From NCBI GenBank assembly GCA_963762615.1, contig CAVXLG010000017.1:62001-126000 (forward strand): a stretch of DNA of 64,000 bases. The letters run 5' to 3'. The stretch is from PALSA-505 sp963762615 (GTDB lineage Bacteria; Actinomycetota; Actinomycetes; Streptosporangiales; Streptosporangiaceae). Positions 55,532-64,000 of the stretch are shown here, piece by piece. How positions within the stretch are numbered: the first letter of the stretch is position 1; every line of letters begins with the position of its first letter. The notes beneath the pieces are model-generated. The model did not search any database. It was not told the DNA's origin and saw nothing but the letters and a program-made list of their open reading frames with translations. A program made the translations under genes and the position numbers.

Positions 55532-55926
55532 CGCGAGGTTTTCTTGTCCGCCTGGCGCACCGATTGCCAGAGCCGGCCGTACCACGAGCCGGGCGCGGCC
55601 GGGCGCGGCTGCATGAGGCCGGCCGCGGGCTTGCCGTTGACAATCACGTAACAGGTCTGCCTGGGCAGGCACATGTGCAGCTCGTCGCGCGCAAGTTCCT
55701 CGATGTAGGCCGGGTCGTTGAGCTGCCGCTGCTGCTCGTGCAGCCGGCTCAGCTGGATGTACAGTGACTGCTGCTGCGCGCCCAGCTGCCCGATCTGCCT
55801 GCGCTGGGCGATGTACTCGCGCACCGGGTAGGCCAGAGTCAGCATGACCGCGCAGATCACTGCAGCGAGGACCGCGGCCCGGCTGGTGAGCCGCGGCCGC
55901 GATTTGCCCCCGGCGGTCCGGTCCAT
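55528..55926 (-). CDS. ftsB: FtsB/DivIC septum formation initiator family protein
   Basis: 132 residues: short basic N-terminus, one membrane segment (about 18-35, AVLAAVICAVMLTLAYPV), then a coiled coil (YIAQRRQIGQLGAQQQSLYI) and DPAYIEELARDELHMCLPRQ, the usual FtsB/DivIC end block. It is a bitopic divisome protein that works with FtsQ and FtsL. Its ATG and the enolase stop share one base (TGATG). The place next to eno is conserved in actinobacteria. Confidence 0.87.
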   Translation of the reverse strand: MDRTAGGKSRPRLTSRAAVLAAVICAVMLTLAYPVREYIAQRRQIGQLGAQQQSLYIQLSRLHEQQRQLNDPAYIEELARDELHMCLPRQTCYVIVNGKPAAGLMQPRPAAPGSWYGRLWQSVRQADKKTSR

Positions 55927-57212
55927 CAGCTCCGGGCCGCCGTGAACCGGGGAAACGCAGCCGCGCCCGCATAGGCCGCCGCGTCGTCGAGCAGCTCCTC
56001 GATCCGCAGCAGCTGGTTGTACTTGGCCACGCGCTCGGACCGGCAGGGCGCCCCGGTCTTGATCTGGCCGGTGTTGAGCGCGACGGCGAGATCCGCGATC
56101 GTGGTGTCCTCGGTCTCGCCGGACCTGTGGCTGATCACGCACCGGTACCCGCTGCGGAGCGCCAGATCAGCGGCCTGGAACGTCTCCGTCAGCGTGCCGA
56201 TCTGGTTCACCTTCACCAGCAGCGCGTTCGCCACGTGCTCGCGTATCCCGCGGCGCAGCCGCTCGGGATTGGTGACGAAGATGTCGTCGCCGACCAGCTG
56301 CACCCGGTCGCCGAGCTCGGCGGTCAGCTCGGTCCAGCCCGCCCAGTCCTCTTCGGCCAGCGGATCCTCGAGGGAGACCAGCGGATAGGCATCCAGCCAC
56401 TGTGCGTAGGTGCGGGTCATCTCGGCCGTGGTCCGGCTGCCGCCCTCGAATCTGTAGCTGCCGTCGCGGTAGAACTCGGTGGCGGCCGCGTCAATGCCGA
56501 GCGCGACATCCTGGCCCGGGGTGAGCCCCGCCTTGCCGATCGCTTCCACGATCAGGTCGAGCGCGGCCCGGTTGTGCTCAAGGTCGGGGGCGAAGCCGCC
56601 CTCGTCACCGACGCCGGTGCTCAGGCCATGCTGCTTGAGCACGGATTTCAGCGCGTGGTAGGTCTCCGCACCCCAGCGCAGCGCCTCGGCGAACGTGCTC
56701 GCGCCGATCGGCAGGACCATGAACTCCTGGATGTCCACGCTGTTATCGGCGTGCGCGCCGCCGTTGAGGATGTTCATCTGCGGCACCGGGAGCAGGTGCG
56801 CGTTCGGCCCGCCCAGGTAGCGGAACAGCGGCAGGCCGGCCGACTCGGCCGCCGCCCTCGCCACGGCCATGCTCACCCCGACGATGGCGTTCGCGCCCAG
56901 CCGCGACTTGCCCGGGGTACGGTCCAGGTCGATCATCACCTGATCGATCAGCCGCTGGTCGTCGGCGTCGTAGCCGAGCAGCTCGGGCTGGATTTCGTCG
57001 ATCACGCCGTGCACGGCGCGCTGCACGCCCTTGCCGCCGTACTCGTCTTCGCCGTCCCTCAGCTCGACCGCCTCGAACGCGCCGGTGGATGCCCCGCTCG
57101 GCACCCCCGCCCGCCCCGCGGTGCCGTCATCGAGCGCGACCTCGACCTCGACGGTCGGGTTGCCACGCGAGTCCAGGATCTGCCTGGCGTGGATCGCTTC
57201 GATGGAAGCCAT
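55926..57212 (-). CDS. eno: enolase
   Basis: 428 residues, full length. It begins MASIEAIHARQILDSRGNPT. GVPSGASTGAFEAVELRD is the mobile loop region, GVGDEGGFAPDL holds a catalytic Glu, LVKVNQIGTLTET the catalytic Lys, and VISHRSGETEDTTIADLAV the signature. It converts 2-phosphoglycerate to phosphoenolpyruvate. Start of a four-gene chain eno-ftsB-DUF501-ppx with overlaps or single-base contacts. Confidence 0.95.
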   Translation of the reverse strand: MASIEAIHARQILDSRGNPTVEVEVALDDGTAGRAGVPSGASTGAFEAVELRDGEDEYGGKGVQRAVHGVIDEIQPELLGYDADDQRLIDQVMIDLDRTPGKSRLGANAIVGVSMAVARAAAESAGLPLFRYLGGPNAHLLPVPQMNILNGGAHADNSVDIQEFMVLPIGASTFAEALRWGAETYHALKSVLKQHGLSTGVGDEGGFAPDLEHNRAALDLIVEAIGKAGLTPGQDVALGIDAAATEFYRDGSYRFEGGSRTTAEMTRTYAQWLDAYPLVSLEDPLAEEDWAGWTELTAELGDRVQLVGDDIFVTNPERLRRGIREHVANALLVKVNQIGTLTETFQAADLALRSGYRCVISHRSGETEDTTIADLAVALNTGQIKTGAPCRSERVAKYNQLLRIEELLDDAAAYAGAAAFPRFTAARS

Positions 57213-57319
57213 TCGGGAGACTCCTGGTGAGGATGCGGCACCGCCGAGGGTGGGTTTGGTCAGTACAGGAGCCTAGTCCAGGTAAGGCGGCCCGGCAGGC
57301 GGCCACGCCGGGCCCAGGG

Positions 57320-58403
<1,084 letters not shown>

Positions 58404-58410
<7 letters not shown>

Positions 58411-59138
58411 GGCGGGGTGAACTGCGGCTTGGCCGATGCCGAGGCGCTAGGCGACGGCGACGCCGCGGGCTCGGGAGCGGACAGCCTGTTCGCCGCGGGG
58501 ACGATGTCCAGCAGGTTGTAGTCGAGCCTGCCGAACTGCGGGTTGACCTTGATGTCCAGGCTCTTGGCGGCCAGGCACTGCGCGTGGTTGAACTGCTGGT
58601 TGAGCGCCTGCTGTGCCGTCGCGGAAGACGGCTGCGTGCCGCCGTCGAGGCGGTCGATGTAGGCGTTCCCGATCGCCTGGTACCGGCCGAGGTCGGGGTT
58701 GATCAGGCTCGGCGGCAGGCCGTTCTCCACCGCCAGATCGGTCAGGCTGGCTCCGCCGCTGGACGAAGCGCTGGCCGTGATCGCGGCGATCGCGCGCTGG
58801 ATGTCACCCTGGCTGACGGTGATGCCCGCGCGCCGGGCGAGCTCGTCCCGCACCTGGAACCTGACCAGCCAGGCCAGCACCTGCTGGGGCATCTGCGCGG
58901 CGGGAAAGGCGAGCCGCACGCCCTTGTGCTTGCCCGTCTGGTAGGCCTGGTTCAGGTTGGAGACCTCGGTGGCCAGGGTCGAGCTGGTGATCCGCTGGCC
59001 GCCGACGATCGCCGCCGAGCCCAGCTGGACCGCCCCGCAGGCTGCCAGGGCGATGCAGCCGCCGAACGCGGCGACCGCCAGCCCGGCCGCACGCCTGTGC
59101 CTGATCGGAATGCGGAGCACGACGCGGTCCCTTCTCAT
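58404..59138 (-). CDS. SurA-like N-terminal domain lipoprotein
   Basis: 244 residues. Lipoprotein signal: basic start MRRDRVVLRIPIRHRR, hydrophobic stretch, lipobox LAAC at about 36. The rest resembles the SurA/PpiC chaperone N-terminal domain (VGGQRITSSTLATEVSNLNQ; RFQVRDELARRAGITVSQGD) without a rotamase domain. It ends in a Pro/Ser/Ala-rich tail. It is an extracytoplasmic folding factor by analogy. ATG 59138 overlaps the mfd stop (ATGA). A lipoprotein (lpqU) also lies in this interval in M. tuberculosis, although of a different type. Confidence 0.82.
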
Positions 59139-62100
59139 TCTTCTTCTTCGGCCGCTGGCGGGTGCAGCCCGCCGAATACCGTCTCGACGAGCTCCCGGCA
59201 CCAGGTCAGCAGGTCCTGGTCGCGCAGCGGCTGTGCGCCCAGCGGCGCGGCGGGCGCCTGGCGCCCGGACGCCTGCGGCCGGCCGGCCACTGCCCTGGGC
59301 GCCGGTACGAGCATCGTACGCACCGCCGGCTTGAGCACGGTCCCGGGGTACAGCCTGTGCACCCTGACCTCTCGTGACTCGGGCAGCTGGACGGGAGCGA
59401 ACCGCACGTGCGAGCCCTGCAGGGTGATGTCGGTGAGCCCGGCGCGGCGGGCCCGCTCGCGCAGCCGCGCCACTTCCAGCAGGTTCAGCACCGGGACCGG
59501 CGGCGGCCCGTACCTGTCGGCCAGCTCGTCGCGTACCGCCGCCGCGTCCTCGTCCGACTCGATCGCCGCGATCCGGGTGTAGGCCTCCAGCCTGAGCCGC
59601 TCGCCGGGCACGTACTCGTGCGGGATGTGCGCGTTGACCGGCAGCTCGACCCGGACCTCCTGGCGGGCGGGCGCGCCGCCGCCGCGCAGCTCGCTGACCG
59701 CCTCGCCGATCATCCGCACGTACAGGTCGAAGCCGACACCGGCGATGTGGCCGGACTGCTCACCGCCGAGCAGGTTCCCCGCCCCGCGGATTTCCAGGTC
59801 TTTCATGGCCACGTGCAGGCCGGCGCCGATCTCGGTGTGCTGGGCCACCGTGGCCAGTCGTTCGTGCGCAGTCTCGGTCAGGGCCCGTTCGGGAGGGAAG
59901 AGGAAGTAAGCGTAGGCCCGCTCGCGGGCGCGCCCTACCCGGCCGCGCAGCTGGTGCAGCTGGGACAGGCCGTAGGCGTCCGCGCGGTCCACGACCAGCG
60001 TGTTGGCGTTGGGGATGTCGAGCCCGGATTCCACGATCGTCGTCGCCACCAGGACGTCGTAGTTCTTCTCCCAGAAGTCGACCATGATCTTCTCGAGCAC
60101 GTGCTCGTTCATCTGGCCGTGCGCGATCGCGACCCGAGCCTCCGGCACCAGCTGGGCGACCCGCGCCCCCACCTTGCCGATCGACGCCACCCGGTTGTGC
60201 ACGAAGAAGACCTGGCCGTCGCGGAGCAGCTCGCGCCTGATGGCCGCCGCGATCTGCTTCTCGTCGTACGCGCCGACGAAGGTCAGCACCGGATGGCGCT
60301 CTTCGGGCGGGGTGAGGATGGTGGACATCTCCCTGATGCCGGCCACGCCCATCTCCAGGGTGCGCGGGATCGGCGTCGCCGACATCGACAGCACGTCCAC
60401 CTCGGTGCGCAGCCGCTTCAGGTACTCCTTGTGCTCGACGCCGAACTTCTGCTCCTCGTCGATGATCAGCAGGCCGAGCCGCTTGAAGCGGGTCTCCGGC
60501 GACAGCAGCCGGTGGGTGCCGATGACCACGTCGACGGTCCCGTCGGCCAGGCCGGCCAGCGTCTCGGCGGCCTCGGCGTTGCTCTGGAACCGCGACAGCG
60601 CCCTGACCTTGACCGGGAACGGCGCGTAGCGCTCGCCGAACGTCACGGCGTGCTGCTGGACCAGCAGCGTGGTCGGCACCAGGACGGCGACCTGCATGCC
60701 GTCCTGCACGGCCTTGAACGCCGCCCTGACCGCGATCTCCGTCTTGCCGTTGCCGACGTCGCCGCAGATCAGCCGGTCCATCGGGACCGGACGCTCCATG
60801 TCCTGCTTGACCTCGTCGATGGCCGCGAGCTGGTCTGGCGTCTCGACGTAGGGAAAGGCGTCCTCGAGCTCGCGCTGCCACGGGGTATCCGGGCCGAACG
60901 CGTGCCCCGGCGAGGCGGTCCTGGCCGAGTACAGCCGGATCAGCTCGGCGGCGATCTGCCGGACCGCCTTGCGGGCGCGGCCCTTCGTCTTGGCCCAGTC
61001 CGCGCCGCCCAGCCGGTGCAGGCTCGGCGCCTCGCCGCCGGAGTACCTGGTCACCTCGTCGAGCTGGTCGGTGGGCACGTAGAGCCGGTCCGGCGGCTGG
61101 CCGCGCCTGCCCGGCGCGTACTCGATGACCAGGTACTCCCGGGTGGCGCCGGCCACGGTGCGGCTGGTCATCTCCAGGTACCGGCCGACTCCGTGCTGCT
61201 CGTGTACCACGTAGTCGCCCGGCGCCAGCTCGAGCGGGTCGATGCCGCCGCGGCGCCGGGTCGGCATCCGCGCCGTCTCCCGCGCGCCGACCCGCTGGCC
61301 GGCCAGGTCGCTTTCGGTCAGCACCGCGAGCCTGGCGCCCGGCCAGCTGAAGCCGTGGCCGATCAGGCCGGTGGTCACGTAAGGGACGCGGGGCTCCGGC
61401 GCTTCGTCCAGGTCGGCGAGGCGGGCGCCGAGCCCCTCGCCGCGCAGCAGCTCGGCCAGCCGCTGGGCCGGGCCGTGCCCTTCGGTGACCAGGGCAACCC
61501 GCCATCCGCCAGCCAGCCAGCGCCTGACGTCCGCGAAAACCCGCGCGGTGTCGCCGCGGTAGGCCTCCGCCGGGCTGGCCCCGGTGACGAACACCTGCCG
61601 CCCGGATTCGGCCTCCCCCGCCGCCGGCCCCGCCTGGTCCGCATCTGCGGCGTCCCCGGCCTGCCCGGCATCCGCGCCGCCGAACGGCGTGATCGTCCAC
61701 CACGGCAGGCCGAGGCGGTTGGCCGAGGCGCGCACCTCGGTTATCGGCCGGAACGCCGAGTCGCCGAGGTCGATCGGGGCCTGACCGCCCGCGGCGGCAT
61801 TCACCCAGGACGCCGCGAGGAACTCCTCGCTCGTCCGGACCAGCTCGCCAGCGCGGGTCCTGATCCGCTCCGGATCGCAGGCCAGCACGCAGCCGGCCGA
61901 CGGCACATGATCAAGCAGCAGATCCATCCGCTCTGTCAGGGCCGGGGCGAACGCCTCCATCCCCTCGACGGCGATCCCGTCGGCCAGCTTGCCGAGCACG
62001 TCGGCCAGGCCGGGATGCGCGGCGACCAGCTCCTTGGCCCGCTCCCGCACCGCCGGGGTGAGCAGCAGCTCGCGGCACGGCGGTGCCCACAGCACGCTGG

Positions 62101-62859
62101 CAGGCCCGAGGCTGCGCTGGTCGGCCACCTTGAAGTAGCGGATCTCCTCCACCGTGTCGCCGAAGAACTCGATTCTCAGCGGGTGCTCTTCGGTGGGCGG
62201 GAACACGTCGAGGATCCCCCCGCGGACCGCGAGATCACCGCGCTTGTCCACCAGGTCGACCCGCGTGTACCCGATGTCGATGAGCCTGGCGAGCACCTCG
62301 TCCTGATCGGCGGCCTGGTCTGGGGCCAGGCGTACCGGCTCGAGGTCCCCGAGCCCGGCGACGATCGGCTGCAGCAGCCCGCGGACCGGCGTGACCACTA
62401 CCGAGAGGGGCCGGCCACCGGGTCCGAAGGATCGGGATGAGCCAGCCTGCGCAGCACCGCGAGCCGCTGCCCGACGGTGTCCGAGCGCGGCGACAGCCGC
62501 TCGTGCGGCAGCGTCTCCCAGGCCGGGAAGCAGGCCACCGACTCCGGGGTGAGCAGCGAGCCGAGCGCCGCCGTGAGGTCGTCGGCCTCCCGGGCGGTGG
62601 CCGTGACGGCCAGCACGAACCGGCCGGCCAGCGCGGCCAGGGCGGCGGCCAGGAACGGGCGGAGCTCGGCCGGGCCGACCAGGTCGCCGCCGCCAGGGTC
62701 CCCGTCGGTGCTCAGCCCGGCCAGGCCGGCGGCGCCGCCAGCCGGGCCGCGGCCGGCACCACCCGGTCCGCCTGCGTCTTCGCCGGTGCTGGCCAGGTCC
62801 AGGGCACGCCGCAGCTGCGGGTCATCGGCTATGACACTGAGAAGTCCGGCGAGACTCAT
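59135..62859 (-). CDS. mfd: transcription-repair coupling factor, one frame change in the N-terminal part
   Basis: About 1,241 residues. N-terminal UvrB-like lobe: LTPESVACFPAWETLPHERL then SPRSDTVGQRLAVLRRL. At about 62405 a base is missing in a C-run (GGCCCCTC), so the frame stops at 62398 and resumes as LSVVVTPVRGLLQP. The RID is around GDYVVHEQHGVGRYLEMTSR, Walker A is RLICGDVGNGKTEIAVRAA, motif II is LLIIDEEQKFGVEHKE, motif VI lies in LRGRVGRARERAYAYF, and the TRCF C-terminal domain follows. It removes stalled RNA polymerase and recruits UvrA. Loss would be tolerated but not expected; sequence error is more likely. Confidence 0.9.
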
Positions 62860-63150
62860 GGTTCCTCTGGTAGGCAGCTAGGCAGCCCGAAGTGCCCGCA
62901 TTGTCAGGAGATCCCGGGCGGGTGTGCTCCGGAACCCAGGAGACGAGCGGTGCAGGAAACGCCGTCCCCGCTCCGCGCGAGCCGCGGGCCGGCGCGGTGC
63001 AGGGCCCTATCCATGATATGCGCCGCCCGGCGCGGCCCCGACAGATTCCCGCTACCTGATGCTTCTGTTATCTTACGGAAAGTGAGGGGGCAGGCCGCCT
63101 GGCCGAAGATGCTTCCGCGCGTGATATTGGTCCTACTACGCTACAGTCCC

Positions 63151-63990
63151 ATGACTCCGGTGGGAGGTACCGCGGAAGGCTTCACCGCCGACGGCAGCCC
63201 GCTGGAAGGCCAGCCCGCGGGCTGGACGTCGGCTGCCGGGGCGCACGCGCGGGCGGCGCACGCGCACGGGGACGTGACCGACCTGTTCGCCCGGTCCATC
63301 CGCGACTACGCGCGCCAGCACCCGGGCCAGCCGATCAAGCTGCTGCAGGCCGGCTGCACCGGCCCGGCCGACGACCTTGACCTGGACAAGCTCCGGGCGA
63401 GCGACGTCGATGTGAACGTCCGGAGCATCGACCAGGACCTTCCGGCGACCAGGAAGGCGGCGCGGGCCGGCGCCAGCCTGGGCGCCGTCGCCTTCGGCGA
63501 CCTGCGGACCATTCCGCTGCCGTCGCGCGACTTCGGCATCATCTGGTGCGCTTACCTGCTCGACCGGATTCAGCACGTGGAACTGGTGCTCGACCGCCTG
63601 GTCGCCGCGCTGCAGCCGGGCGGCCTGCTGCTGCTGCGGTTCAGGGACCGCGAGTGCGCCGCCGGCCTGCTCGACCGGATCCTGCCGCAGGCGGCGAGGC
63701 GGGCGATCTGGCCCTGGCTGCGCCCGCAGCAGGCCGGCCCGTTTCCCGCCGTGTTCGAGCAACTGCTGTCGGCGGCGGGCGTGCAGGCCTATGTTCTCGC
63801 CCGCGGCCTGGTGATCGCGGAGAGGCAGGCGCTGCGCGACCGGCCGCGCCGGCCGGCCCGGCCGGCCTGGGGGGCGCCGCTGGCCTGCCGCCTGATCGCG
63901 GCGCTGTCCCGGGGCCGGCTGACCGATGACCATGATGACCTGCTCTACGTGATCCGCAAACCGGAGAGCAGGTTCGCCCGGGTGATCTGA
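63151..63990 (+). CDS. class I SAM-dependent methyltransferase-like protein
   Basis: 279 residues. The Rossmann core reads PIKLLQAGCTGPADDLDLDK, an altered motif I, then VNVRSIDQDLPATRKAARAG, FGIIWCAYLLDRIQHVELVL and LVAALQPGGLLLLRFRDREC, the post-I and motif IV-V pattern of Methyltransf_11 proteins. Motif I lacks the usual GxGxG, so the protein may bind SAM weakly or be a non-catalytic relative. It starts at ATG 63151; in-frame ATG 63109 and GTG 63082 are possible and no ribosome site decides. It is divergent from mfd; 291 bp separate them without another gene. Confidence 0.75.
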   Translation: MTPVGGTAEGFTADGSPLEGQPAGWTSAAGAHARAAHAHGDVTDLFARSIRDYARQHPGQPIKLLQAGCTGPADDLDLDKLRASDVDVNVRSIDQDLPATRKAARAGASLGAVAFGDLRTIPLPSRDFGIIWCAYLLDRIQHVELVLDRLVAALQPGGLLLLRFRDRECAAGLLDRILPQAARRAIWPWLRPQQAGPFPAVFEQLLSAAGVQAYVLARGLVIAERQALRDRPRRPARPAWGAPLACRLIAALSRGRLTDDHDDLLYVIRKPESRFARVI

Positions 63991-64000
63991 GGCGGCGACC

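Noticed and set aside
59408..62440. Open frame of about 1,010 codons on the + strand
   Set aside because: Mirror of mfd; Arg/Gly/His-rich text with no domain.

Overview
The window is chromosomal DNA of a very GC-rich, mycothiol-producing actinomycete. The evidence is strong G/C third-position bias, frequent GTG/TTG starts, many ATGA stop/start overlaps, a mycothiol S-conjugate amidase, F420/PPOX-type and VKOR proteins, and a core gene order shared with Mycobacterium tuberculosis (mfd-mazG-eno-ftsB-DUF501-ppx; cbs, metB, greA and mca in the same neighbourhood). The genus cannot be fixed from sequence alone; a Streptosporangiales-like or uncultured lineage is plausible.

Layout. 0-13 kb is a cell-surface glycan region. 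On the + strand lie a truncated family 2 glycosyltransferase, a polysaccharide pyruvyl transferase, a methyltransferase of lower GC, a GtrA flippase-like protein and a GT-C membrane glycosyltransferase. On the - strand lie a C-methyltransferase, a sugar-1-phosphate nucleotidylyltransferase, a PIG-L deacetylase, a class III aminotransferase and two methyltransferases. A second C-methyltransferase-like gene points away from them. From 5.5 to 13.0 kb every gene is interrupted by several single-base frame changes while motifs remain intact, so this stretch is either poorly resolved sequence or very recently decayed. 13-19 kb holds an ECF sigma factor, two CtaG-type cytochrome oxidase assembly proteins and a DUF929/VKOR disulfide-forming pair. 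18.8-23 kb is a zinc-uptake operon (binding protein, ATPase, two permeases, Zur) behind a promoter overlapped by a 19-bp palindrome. 23-27 kb has an SDR, a small Tat-exported protein, DUF4331 and a small conserved protein. 27-30.6 kb encodes a large P-loop NTPase joined by Pro-rich DNA-repeat-encoded linkers to TPRs, split by one base. 30.6-43 kb has a GNAT, a membrane protein, rhodanese, SWIM and SNF2 proteins, mca, greA, Lrp/AsnC, RDD and threonine dehydratase. 42.7-46.3 kb is a MoxR-like AAA plus VWA pair. 46.8-51.6 kb has metB, cbs, thiolase, DUF4287 and a PPOX flavoprotein. 51.6-52.8 kb is gene-poor and contains an unusual tRNA-like gene. 52.8-64 kb holds a UDG with a repeat-built N-terminus and the conserved core block ppx-DUF501-ftsB-eno, then mazG, a SurA-like lipoprotein and mfd, and last a divergent methyltransferase.

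How the genes work together: the glycan region would make, modify and move activated sugars; the zinc operon is self-contained and probably Zur-controlled; cbs/metB are the two steps of transsulfuration in either direction; DUF929 and VKOR would form an oxidative folding relay. Apparent single-base frameshifts also hit core genes (mfd, mazG, the SNF2 helicase), so sequence accuracy must be considered before any gene here is called broken.
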